Below, piece after piece: positions 1 to 5,398 of a stretch of 5,398 bases of DNA. Below the pieces are notes generated by a model. That model was not told where the DNA came from. It ran no database searches and saw only the letters and a list, made by a program, of their open reading frames with translations. The stretch comes from an uncultured Pelagibacteraceae bacterium (lineage in GTDB: Bacteria > Pseudomonadota > Alphaproteobacteria > Pelagibacterales > Pelagibacteraceae): NCBI GenBank assembly GCA_902536205.1, contig CACAWM010000030.1, forward strand, positions 1 through 5,398, read 5' to 3'. Both the position numbers and the translations under genes were made by a program. Position 1 is the stretch's first letter; each line of letters starts with the position of its first letter.

Positions 1-800
1 TAAGATACGCAGAAATTAAGCCTTCATTAATTAGCGGAAGTGAAAATTATAATGAAAATTTTTTTAAACAATTAGATGTTATTGAAAATAATGTTTTAGA
101 TGGACAATCTTTTGAAGAAACAGCAAAAGCAAATAATTTAAAGATTGTAGAATTTAATAAAATTAATGCAAAAAAGGAAAACGAAGACAAAAAAAAAATA
201 GAAAATTTATCAGATAATCTCTTTAAAAAAATATATGGTATAAAGATACCTCAATCTCCTGAAATAATAAACGTAAATAGTAAATATTATTTAGCTGAGA
301 TTAAAGAGGAAGTAAAAAAAAATAGACCAATGAACGATCCTGAAGTTTTAGAAGCACTTAATGCTCAAATTAGTTTTAAAGAAAAAATTGAAAACAATAC
401 ATCGCTAGCTAAAGATATAAGTTTAGGTGCTTTTGATGGAGATAATTTTAAAAAATTTGCTGATGATAATGACTTGATTGTTAAAGAATATAAAGTCTCT
501 AGTTTAAAGCAAAACGATATATTTAATAAAGGTTTGATAAAGCAAATTTTCTTAACTAAAGATGGTGATATCAATCTTTTGACTAACAGCACGCTGACCA
601 AAAGTTTTTTAATATCAACGATAAATACTAAATATAAAAAACTTGAAAAAAACAGTAATGAATTTGAGCAATACGAAGCAAAGGCACGCCTGAATTTAAT
701 TAACAAAATATATCAATCTTATGACGAAAATGCTAATCAGAAGTACAAAGTTGAGGTTAATCAAAGAACTATAGATCGTGTCAAAAATTCATTTCAATGA
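1..800 (+). CDS. SurA/PpiD-like peptidyl-prolyl isomerase or periplasmic chaperone, C-terminal part (5' end outside window)
   Basis: An open frame runs from the left edge (first complete codon at 3) to the TGA at 798-800, giving 265 residues without a start. The ATG at 330 is internal, because coding-like sequence continues upstream of it without a stop. The protein is hydrophilic, rich in Lys, Asn and Glu, and has no Trp or membrane segment here. Segments such as DGQSFEETAKANNLKI (about residues 34-49), SKYYLAEIKEE (about 93-103) and a tail of the form KYKVEVNQRTIDRV resemble the C-terminal region of PpiD/SurA-type folding factors that lie just before trpE in many alphaproteobacteria. A parvulin (PpiC) domain and an N-terminal anchor would lie upstream, unseen. 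The stop overlaps the trpE start (ATGA), so the two genes are probably cotranscribed. An A10 run at 189-198 is read in frame as lysines. The family call rests on remembered similarity and gene context; the exact subfamily is uncertain. Confidence 0.65.
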   Translation, partial: RYAEIKPSLISGSENYNENFFKQLDVIENNVLDGQSFEETAKANNLKIVEFNKINAKKENEDKKKIENLSDNLFKKIYGIKIPQSPEIINVNSKYYLAEIKEEVKKNRPMNDPEVLEALNAQISFKEKIENNTSLAKDISLGAFDGDNFKKFADDNDLIVKEYKVSSLKQNDIFNKGLIKQIFLTKDGDINLLTNSTLTKSFLISTINTKYKKLEKNSNEFEQYEAKARLNLINKIYQSYDENANQKYKVEVNQRTIDRVKNSFQ

Positions 801-2254
801 AGATAAACTTAAGTTTTAAAGAATTTAAAAATAATCATTCTAAAAAAGAACATCAGATTTTATTTAGATCAAGACCTTGTAATCAATATCACAAGGTTGA
901 AAATTTATTTAGATTTCTCTTAGCTGAGAAAAATAGTTTTATTTTTGAGTCAGTTGAAAAAGGAAAAATTAAAGGTCGTTACACGATAATTGGTCTTAAT
1001 CCTGACAAAATATGGAATATCAATAAGAATATTATTACGATTAATAGTTCAGATAAAAAAACTAAAATTAAATCTGATCCATTAAAATATTTAAATAAAC
1101 TAATAAAGGAATTTAAGATTAAAATTCCAAATCAATTACCTTCAATGTCTTCGATGCTTGTAGGTTACTTTTCTTATGATGTTATCCGTTATATAGAAAA
1201 CATACCTGATAACTGCAAAGATGATCTTAAAGTACCTGATGTTAGGATATCAAGACCTAAAAATTTAGTTATTTATGACAATGTTAAAAAAAAAATTTTT
1301 TATGTGGAGAATATTTATGCAGATACAAAAATTAAAAATTATGAAGAAGAATATCACGCAGTAAATAAAAGATTTGATTTGTATGAAGATTTTGAGAAAA
1401 TAAAACTTCCAGAGCAATTCAATTTTAAACCAAACAAGAATTTAGTAAAATCAAATACTTCAAAAGAAAAATTTAAATCACTTGTTAAAAAAGCAAAAAA
1501 ATACATCGAAAAAGGAGATATTTTTCAAGTTGTATTAAGTCAAAGATTTGAAAGAAAAATAAATAAAACACCTATAGAAATTTACAATCATTTAAGAAAA
1601 TCTAATCCTTCACCTTTTATGTTTTTTTTTAATTATAAAGATTTTAACATTTTAGGCAGTAGTCCAGAAATATTGGTAAGACTTAGAGGTGGTGAAGTAA
1701 CAATTAGGCCAATCGCTGGTACAAGACCTAGAGGAAAAAATATCAAAGAGGATAAAAAATATGAATTAGATCTTTTAAAAGATAAAAAAGAATTAGCAGA
1801 ACATTTAATGCTATTAGATCTTGGAAGAAATGATATTGGAAAAGTTTCTAAAGTAAATACTGTTAAAGTAACTGAGAAATTTAAAGTCGAAAGATACTCT
1901 CATGTCATGCATATAGTTTCAAATGTAATAGGTAAATTTAATAATAAATTCTCATTATTTGAAACTTTGCTATCGGGCTTTCCAGCCGGCACGGTAAGTG
2001 GTGCTCCTAAAATAAGAGCAATGGAAATCATTGATGAATTAGAGAAAAATAAAAGAAAATTATACGCAGGAGGTATAGGCTATTTCACTCCTAACGGTGA
2101 ATTTGATACGTGCATAGCATTAAGAACGGCTTTAATTAAAAATAAGAAATTTTACGTACAGGCTGGTGCAGGTGTAGTTGCGGATAGTAAGCCTGAAAAA
2201 GAGTACGCGGAAACAGTAAATAAAGCCAAAGCTTTAATGAGAGCGGTAGATTAG
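797..2254 (+). CDS. trpE: Anthranilate synthase component I (TrpE)
   Basis: TrpE converts chorismate to anthranilate in the cytoplasm, using ammonia supplied by TrpG; it is the first committed step of tryptophan synthesis. The 485 residues are close to the usual family length. An N-terminal domain (about 25-170) carries FESVEKGKIKGRYTIIG (50-66), equivalent to the LLES tryptophan-site element, and NPSPFMFFF (270-278) is the second part of that site. The chorismate-binding domain (about 222-480) shows DIFQVVLSQRF (241-251), RPIAGTRPRG (304-313), KELAEHLMLLDLGRND (331-346) with probable metal-binding Glu332 and Glu335, His372 in VMHIVS, FPAGTVSGAPK (395-405), GGIGYF (425-430), and Glu469 and Glu472 near the C-terminus. 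Feedback inhibition by tryptophan is therefore likely (inference). The ATG at 797 overlaps the upstream stop by 4 bases. No Shine-Dalgarno is visible, which suggests translational coupling. The gene ends in TAG. It contains an A10T6 tract at 1286-1301 and a T9 run at 1622-1630, both read in frame. Confidence 0.97.
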   Translation: MKINLSFKEFKNNHSKKEHQILFRSRPCNQYHKVENLFRFLLAEKNSFIFESVEKGKIKGRYTIIGLNPDKIWNINKNIITINSSDKKTKIKSDPLKYLNKLIKEFKIKIPNQLPSMSSMLVGYFSYDVIRYIENIPDNCKDDLKVPDVRISRPKNLVIYDNVKKKIFYVENIYADTKIKNYEEEYHAVNKRFDLYEDFEKIKLPEQFNFKPNKNLVKSNTSKEKFKSLVKKAKKYIEKGDIFQVVLSQRFERKINKTPIEIYNHLRKSNPSPFMFFFNYKDFNILGSSPEILVRLRGGEVTIRPIAGTRPRGKNIKEDKKYELDLLKDKKELAEHLMLLDLGRNDIGKVSKVNTVKVTEKFKVERYSHVMHIVSNVIGKFNNKFSLFETLLSGFPAGTVSGAPKIRAMEIIDELEKNKRKLYAGGIGYFTPNGEFDTCIALRTALIKNKKFYVQAGAGVVADSKPEKEYAETVNKAKALMRAVD

Positions 2255-2821
2255 ATGAAAATTTTATTAATAGATAATTACGATAGTTTTACTTACAACT
2301 TATATCACTATATCTCTAATTTTAAAAAGAATGTTGAGGTAATTAGAAATGATAAGATTGATGGTAAAACAATTTTAAGAAAAAAATATAATAAAATTGT
2401 TATCTCACCTGGACCAGGTAATCCAAATCAAGCCGGCAACTGTTTAAAAATAGTAAAAGAAGTTCATAAAAAAATACCCATTCTGGGAGTATGTCTGGGT
2501 CATCAAATAATTGGTCAGGTTTTTGGTGGAAAAATAATAAGAGCTAAGAATTTAATGCACGGAAAAACTAGTAAAATTAAGCATAAAAGAATAGGTCTAT
2601 TTAAGAATATCCAAAATAATTTTGAAGCCACGAGATATCACAGCCTTGTAGTCGATCGTAAAAAGTTCCCAAAAGACTTAATAATTACTGCAGAAACTAA
2701 AAATAAGACAATAATGGGGTTGATGCATAAAAATTTTAATATTCATGGGTTTCAGTTTCATCCTGAGAGTATAAGTACTAAAATGGGTATGAAATTAATT
2801 AAAAATTTTATAACTAATTAA
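2255..2821 (+). CDS. trpG: Anthranilate synthase component II, glutamine amidotransferase (TrpG)
   Basis: TrpG hydrolyses glutamine and passes ammonia to TrpE. The 188 residues are the normal length for a stand-alone class I glutamine amidotransferase. Visible motifs are DNYDSFTYNL (7-16), SPGPGNP (51-57) forming the oxyanion region, GVCLGHQ (78-84) with the nucleophile Cys80, RYHSLVV (127-133), and GFQFHPES (165-172) with catalytic His169 and Glu171, so the triad is complete. The ATG at 2255 follows the trpE TAG with no gap, which supports this start and coupled synthesis of the two subunits. It is separate from trpE, unlike the fused TrpEG of Rhizobiaceae. Close relatives (PabA) can serve both anthranilate and aminodeoxychorismate synthases. 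Whether this copy is shared with folate synthesis cannot be told from the window, but its position argues for a trp role first. Confidence 0.96.
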   Translation: MKILLIDNYDSFTYNLYHYISNFKKNVEVIRNDKIDGKTILRKKYNKIVISPGPGNPNQAGNCLKIVKEVHKKIPILGVCLGHQIIGQVFGGKIIRAKNLMHGKTSKIKHKRIGLFKNIQNNFEATRYHSLVVDRKKFPKDLIITAETKNKTIMGLMHKNFNIHGFQFHPESISTKMGMKLIKNFITN

Positions 2822-2822
2822 T

Positions 2823-3818
2823 ATGCCTGAAATAACAACTAAATTAAAACAAGGTCAAAACCTTTCATTTGATGAAAGCAAATCTCTATTTTCAGATTTA
2901 ATGGAAGGTAAACACGAAGAGAGTCAAATTATTGAAATTCTAGAGGCATTATTAAAAAAAGGTGAAACAAAAGATGAATTAGCCGGTGGAATTTTTGTTT
3001 TGAGAGATAAAGCAACAAAAGTTTCTTGTGATCCTGGCACTATTGATACCTGTGGAACCGGCGGAGATGGTCAAAATTCTCTTAATATTTCAACTGCAGC
3101 TGCAATTGTTTTAGCTAGTATGGGAGTTAAAGTGGCAAAACACGGTAATAAAGCTGTTTCATCTAACTGTGGTTCAGCAGATGTTTTAGGGGCTTTAAAA
3201 ATAAATATAAATTTAAAACCAAGTGAAGCAGAAAAAAGTATTAAAAATTTAAATTTCGCTTTTATGTTTGCTCCAAATTATCACTCTGCAATGAAACACG
3301 TTGGGCCTGCTAGAAAAAAGATGGGTAAGAAAACTATTTTTAATTTAATTGGTCCTTTAAGTAGTCCCGCCCAAGTTAAAAGACAGGTGATAGGTGTTTT
3401 CGATAAAAAATGGATGAAGCCTTTTGCTGAAGCTTTAAAAGAAAATAATGTTGTACACGCATACATTGTTCATAGTGATGACGGAATGGATGAAATTTCA
3501 CCTTTTGCAAAAACAAATGTTGTGGAATTAAAAGATGGTAAAATAAATGAATTTACAATTCAACCAAAAGATCTTGGCATAAGTGAAGGTGATAGAGATA
3601 ATTTAAAAGGTAAAAATGCACAATATAATGCTGAAAAAATAATAGATATCTATAAAGGCACTTCTAATGAATTCTCACAATCTGTTGCTTTAAATGCTGC
3701 AGCTGGATTAATCGTTTCAGGAAAAGAAAACGATTTTAAAAATGCTTTTGATAAAGTCACTAAACATCTAAATTCTGGTAAAGTTTTTGAGCATTTAACA
3801 AAATTACAATCAAATTAA
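2823..3818 (+). CDS. trpD: Anthranilate phosphoribosyltransferase (TrpD)
   Basis: TrpD joins anthranilate to phosphoribosyl pyrophosphate (PRPP), forming phosphoribosylanthranilate. The 331 residues match the family length. The small helical N-terminal domain covers about 4-65 and the glycosyltransferase family 3 domain about 73-320. Diagnostic motifs are DTCGTGGDG (75-83), the glycine-rich PRPP loop; KHGNKAVSSNCGSADVLGAL (106-125), carrying PRPP and metal contacts; Arg164 in GPARKKMG; TIFNLIGPL (171-179), a family hallmark; and MDEIS (222-226), whose Asp223-Glu224 pair binds magnesium in characterised enzymes. The start lies one base after the trpG TAA, with no Shine-Dalgarno visible, so re-initiation by terminating ribosomes is likely. 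It is not fused to TrpG, unlike the E. coli enzyme. The next pathway gene, trpF, is not in the window. Confidence 0.97.
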   Translation: MPEITTKLKQGQNLSFDESKSLFSDLMEGKHEESQIIEILEALLKKGETKDELAGGIFVLRDKATKVSCDPGTIDTCGTGGDGQNSLNISTAAAIVLASMGVKVAKHGNKAVSSNCGSADVLGALKININLKPSEAEKSIKNLNFAFMFAPNYHSAMKHVGPARKKMGKKTIFNLIGPLSSPAQVKRQVIGVFDKKWMKPFAEALKENNVVHAYIVHSDDGMDEISPFAKTNVVELKDGKINEFTIQPKDLGISEGDRDNLKGKNAQYNAEKIIDIYKGTSNEFSQSVALNAAAGLIVSGKENDFKNAFDKVTKHLNSGKVFEHLTKLQSN

Positions 3819-4612
3819 TGGCTAATGTTTTAGATAAAATTATCGAGGATAAAAAAGAGTCTTTAAAGCAAATTAAAAAGATAAATTCTTTAGACTCTAT
3901 TGAAAGTACAATCAAATCTTTAGATAACTTCTTTAATTTTAAAGAAGTTATAACTAATAATAAAAAGGCATCGCTTATAACAGAGATAAAAAAAGCAAGC
4001 CCTTCTGCTGGAGAATTAGTGAAAGATTTTAATCATTTAAACATTGCGAAAATGTACATAGACAACGGAGCTACTTGCCTTTCAGTTTTAACTGAGGAAA
4101 AACACTTTCTTGGTAAACTTGATTATATAAGGGATATTAAAAGTAAGTTTAAAATCCCTGTTTTAGCAAAAGATTTTTTTATTGATCCTTATCAAATCGC
4201 TTTATCTAAAAGTTATGGTAGTGATTGTATTTTGATCATAGTTGCGGCTTTAGATGCTAAATTGGCAGATGAAATATATGCTGAAGCTTCAAGACATAAA
4301 CTTTCAGTAATAGTTGAAGTGCATGATAATAAAGAAGCTGAAAATGCTTTAAAATACGAAAATGCTTTAATTGGGATTAATAATAGAAATTTAAAAACAT
4401 TAGACATCTCTATTAATAATACGATTTCTATTTTTGAAACTTTAAAAGAACATAAAGGTCCTGTCATTTCAGAAAGTGGAATTAAGAATGAAGCCGATGC
4501 CAAATATATTTATGAAAAGACAGGAATTAAAAATTTTCTAATTGGTGAATCACTTTTAAAATCCGACAATCCTGCAGAGTTATTAAAAAAATTTACTCAA
4601 ATAATTCAATAA
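3818..4612 (+). CDS. trpC: Indole-3-glycerol-phosphate synthase (TrpC)
   Basis: TrpC decarboxylates and closes CdRP, the TrpF product, to indole-3-glycerol phosphate. The 264 residues form one TIM barrel, so this is the monofunctional enzyme, not the TrpC-TrpF fusion of enterobacteria. By alignment from memory with the Sulfolobus enzyme, catalytic and binding residues are all present: Glu56 and Lys58 in EIKKASPSAG, Lys118 in VLAKDFFIDPYQ, Glu167 in VEVHD, Asn188 in GINNRNL, and Glu219-Ser220 in SESGI. GESLLK (243-248) is the usual phosphate-binding end of the barrel. Ala117 precedes the catalytic Lys where Arg is frequent elsewhere; this is probably neutral. Its ATG shares one base with the trpD TAA (TAATG), which indicates coupling. 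A perfect 13-bp inverted repeat lies within codons 36-45. It is the last gene of the trp cluster, and trpF, trpB and trpA must be elsewhere. Confidence 0.96.
   Translation: MANVLDKIIEDKKESLKQIKKINSLDSIESTIKSLDNFFNFKEVITNNKKASLITEIKKASPSAGELVKDFNHLNIAKMYIDNGATCLSVLTEEKHFLGKLDYIRDIKSKFKIPVLAKDFFIDPYQIALSKSYGSDCILIIVAALDAKLADEIYAEASRHKLSVIVEVHDNKEAENALKYENALIGINNRNLKTLDISINNTISIFETLKEHKGPVISESGIKNEADAKYIYEKTGIKNFLIGESLLKSDNPAELLKKFTQIIQ
3924..3951. repeat. Perfect 13-bp inverted repeat inside trpC
   Basis: The arms 3924-3936 and 3939-3951 are exact reverse complements separated by TT. As RNA this would form about 11 base pairs with a six-base AAUUUU loop, or 13 with a two-base loop. It lies about 105 bases after the trpC start and is read as DNFFNFKEVI. 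Neither strand has a T tract directly after the hairpin, so it is not a standard intrinsic terminator. Function is unknown; it may be an mRNA structure or a chance result of AT-rich coding. Confidence 0.6.
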
Positions 4613-4627
4613 AATAAGGGCTTATTT
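4612..4627 (+). terminator. Weak AT-rich hairpin after trpC, possible terminator
   Basis: The arms AAATAAG (4612-4618) and CTTATTT (4621-4627) are perfect complements around GG, or six pairs with a GGGC loop. The hairpin starts on the last base of the trpC stop codon and is where the trp transcript would be expected to end. The stem is nearly all A-T and no clean T run follows, so termination would be weak at best. It could equally be an operator-like palindrome or chance. Confidence 0.25.
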
Positions 4628-4658
4628 GAAGTTGTAATTTAAATAGAACTTTTATAGA
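4626..4658 (+). promoter_or_regulatory. Candidate lexA promoter
   Basis: The gap before lexA has two loose sigma-70-like pairs: TTGAAG (4626-4631) with TTTATA (4651-4656), spacer 19, or TTGTAA (4632-4637) with TATAGA (4653-4658), spacer 15. Neither is ideal, and AT-rich DNA gives such matches easily. The stronger argument is that the SOS box at 4646-4660 overlaps both proposed -10 elements, where a repressor would block polymerase. The exact start of transcription cannot be read from sequence. Confidence 0.3.
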
Positions 4659-4660
4659 AC
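4646..4660 (+). promoter_or_regulatory. LexA operator (SOS box), GAAC-N7-GAAC
   Basis: GAAC (4646-4649) and GAAC (4657-4660) are separated by exactly seven bases, which is the direct-repeat SOS box known for alphaproteobacterial LexA. The repeat is in fact longer: ATAGAAC occurs at 4643-4649 and 4654-4660, an 11-base period of about one helical turn. It sits 22 bases before the lexA ATG, and no other GAAC-N7-GAAC or GTTC-N7-GTTC was noticed in the window. Autorepression of lexA, relieved after DNA damage by RecA-stimulated self-cleavage, is the expected role. Confidence 0.88.
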
Positions 4661-4684
4661 ATAGATGTACGAGGTTTGTTCTAT
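4654..4684. repeat. 8-bp inverted repeat carrying a third LexA half-site at the lexA start
   Basis: ATAGAACA (4654-4661) and TGTTCTAT (4677-4684) are exact reverse complements with a 15-base spacer. The left arm is the second half-site of the SOS box; the right arm is an inverted copy of the same 7-mer and includes the first two bases of the lexA ATG. It may be an extra LexA contact or an mRNA hairpin enclosing the Shine-Dalgarno sequence. Chance is not excluded. Confidence 0.5.
4671..4674 (+). promoter_or_regulatory. Shine-Dalgarno of lexA
   Basis: GAGG lies eight bases before the ATG at 4683, a normal distance. It decides between two in-frame starts: the ATG at 4665 would place this element inside the coding region and has no such element itself. 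It is the clearest ribosome binding site in the window; the trp genes rely on overlaps or abutting stops and starts. Confidence 0.55.
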
Positions 4685-5357
4685 GCTAACAAAAAAACAA
4701 AAAAACTTACTAATATTCATAAATAAGAAGATAAGATCTTCTGGAATTTCTCCATCATATGAAGAGATGAAAAATTCACTCAACCTTAAGTCGAAATCAG
4801 GAATTCATAGATTAATATCAGCTTTAGAAGAGCGTGGATTTGTTAAAAGATTAGCTCATAAAGCAAGAGCATTAGAAGTAGTAAAATTACCTGAGAACGC
4901 TAGTGCAAACGATATTTTTAATACTTTTACACCAAGTGTAATAAAAGGTGGTCTTGATAAAGAAGGAACAAAATCAACTGATGTTTCTGTTTTAGGAAGT
5001 ATTGCAGCAGGAACACCTATCGAAGCTATTCAACAAGAAGTTGATAGAGTAGCTTTGCCTGAAGATTTGCAGAATAATGGTGAGCATTATGGATTAAAAG
5101 TAAAAGGTGACTCAATGATTGAAGCTGGTATCAATGATGGTGATACAGTAATCGTAAAGAAAACTTCAAACGTAGACAGTGGTCAGATCGCAGTTGTGTT
5201 AATTGATGATCAAGAAGCAACTTTAAAAAGAGTTAGAAAAAAAGGAAACACAATTGCTCTAGAAGCTGCAAATAGAAACTACGGTACAAAAATCTACGCA
5301 GCTAATAGAATAAAAATTCAAGGTAAACTTGTTTCTTTATATAGAAACTTTCACTAA
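4683..5357 (+). CDS. lexA: SOS response transcriptional repressor LexA
   Basis: LexA represses DNA-damage genes and inactivates itself by autocleavage when RecA filaments form. From the ATG at 4683 the protein has 224 residues, normal for alphaproteobacteria and longer than the E. coli protein (202) because of a longer linker. The N-terminus MLTKKQKNLLIFI and the winged-helix region (about 1-68), including LKSKSGIHRLISALEERG (35-52) as recognition helix, match the alphaproteobacterial type. The linker covers about 69-100. The S24 peptidase domain shows the Ala109-Gly110 cleavage site in LGSIAAGTP, the nucleophile Ser144 in GDSM and the general base Lys182 in LKRV; the 34-residue distance from Gly110 to Ser144 equals that in E. 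coli. The in-frame ATG at 4665 would add MYEVCS, unlike the family N-terminus, so it was rejected. A GAAC-N7-GAAC operator upstream indicates autorepression. Cleavage and fold residues are intact, so the protein should be functional. Confidence 0.97.
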   Translation: MLTKKQKNLLIFINKKIRSSGISPSYEEMKNSLNLKSKSGIHRLISALEERGFVKRLAHKARALEVVKLPENASANDIFNTFTPSVIKGGLDKEGTKSTDVSVLGSIAAGTPIEAIQQEVDRVALPEDLQNNGEHYGLKVKGDSMIEAGINDGDTVIVKKTSNVDSGQIAVVLIDDQEATLKRVRKKGNTIALEAANRNYGTKIYAANRIKIQGKLVSLYRNFH

Positions 5358-5376
5358 AATAGTCTAATTAATAGAA

Positions 5377-5398
5377 ATGTCTTTTAATTGTAGGTTTG
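5377..5398 (+). CDS. Possible 5' end of the next gene, cut by the window edge
   Basis: An ATG at 5377 opens a frame that stays open to the edge and reads MSFNCRF. It lies 19 bases after the lexA stop and has no Shine-Dalgarno. In alphaproteobacteria lexA is commonly near comEC and gltX, and glutamyl-tRNA synthetases begin with a short stretch ending in (T/C)RF before APSPTG, so gltX is conceivable. Seven residues cannot prove this. Reverse-strand frames ending in this region (a TAA at 5370-5372 or a TAG at 5366-5368, read on the minus strand) would equally allow the tail of a convergent gene. Confidence 0.3.

Noticed and set aside
365..706. Minus-strand open frame opposite the folding-factor gene
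   Set aside because: Low-complexity Leu/Ser/Phe/Lys sequence typical of the antisense of AT-rich coding DNA; no recognisable motif.
330..800. ATG at 330 as the start of a separate 156-residue gene
   Set aside because: The same frame is open without a stop to the left edge and reads as continuous coding sequence, so 330 is an internal Met of a larger protein.
805..816. 12-bp palindrome AAACTTAAGTTT just after the trpE start, as an operator
   Set aside because: A few perfect 12-bp palindromes are expected by chance in an AT-rich 5-kb window, and a similar one (ATAGATATCTAT) occurs within trpD at 3642-3653.
2368..2401. 10-bp inverted repeat with a 14-base loop in trpG
   Set aside because: Length and loop are within chance expectation for this base composition, and no T tract follows.
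3281..3466. Minus-strand open frame of 61 residues inside trpD
   Set aside because: Antisense to strongly conserved TrpD motifs; no family resemblance.
4213..4503. Minus-strand open frame of 96 residues inside trpC
   Set aside because: Antisense shadow of the TIM barrel coding region; no motif or start signal.
4665..4682. Upstream in-frame ATG of lexA at 4665
   Set aside because: It would add MYEVCS, not seen in the family, and lies only four bases past the SOS box; the ATG at 4683 gives the typical MLTKKQ start with GAGG eight bases before it.
5331..5348. GTTTCT/AGAAAC hairpin at the end of lexA as a terminator
   Set aside because: Six-pair AT-rich stem inside the coding region, with no T run after it.
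1..5398. tRNA, rRNA, CRISPR, insertion sequence or attachment site
   Set aside because: No repeat arrays, transposase motifs, cloverleaf-like segments or GC-richer RNA islands were seen; nearly all of the window is accounted for by protein genes.

Overview
The window is a compact, strongly AT-rich stretch of an alphaproteobacterial chromosome, most like the SAR11 group (Pelagibacterales) or another streamlined marine relative. The basis is the very low GC, lysine/asparagine/isoleucine-rich proteins, intergenic gaps of 0-70 bases, the gene order (SurA/PpiD-type chaperone)-trpE-trpG-trpD-trpC-lexA, and a LexA of alphaproteobacterial type under a GAAC-N7-GAAC operator. The taxonomic call is inference from these traits; no database search was possible.

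Layout: positions 1-800 hold the C-terminal 265 codons of a gene cut by the left edge, probably a periplasmic SurA/PpiD-like peptidyl-prolyl isomerase or chaperone. Its stop overlaps the start of trpE by 4 bases. trpE (797-2254), trpG (2255-2821), trpD (2823-3818) and trpC (3818-4612) follow with spacings of 0 bp, 1 bp and a 1-bp overlap, so the five genes look like one translationally coupled transcript. A 70-base gap (4613-4682) holds a weak hairpin, a promoter candidate, a clear SOS box and a Shine-Dalgarno sequence. lexA (4683-5357) comes next. The last 41 bases may contain the start of another + strand gene at 5377.

Function: TrpE and TrpG form anthranilate synthase, TrpD adds the phosphoribosyl group, and TrpC closes the indole ring. 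The intervening isomerase (TrpF) and tryptophan synthase (TrpB, TrpA) are not in the window, as expected for the split trp arrangement common in alphaproteobacteria. All recognised active-site residues are present. No trp leader or attenuator fits upstream of trpE, so control within the window is probably by feedback on TrpE, whose tryptophan-site motifs are kept. LexA is an intact self-cleaving repressor and probably represses itself through the SOS box.

No previously undescribed system was found. The points most worth a second look are a perfect 13-bp inverted repeat inside trpC, a third inverted copy of the LexA half-site overlapping the lexA start codon, and the identity of the gene beginning at the right edge.
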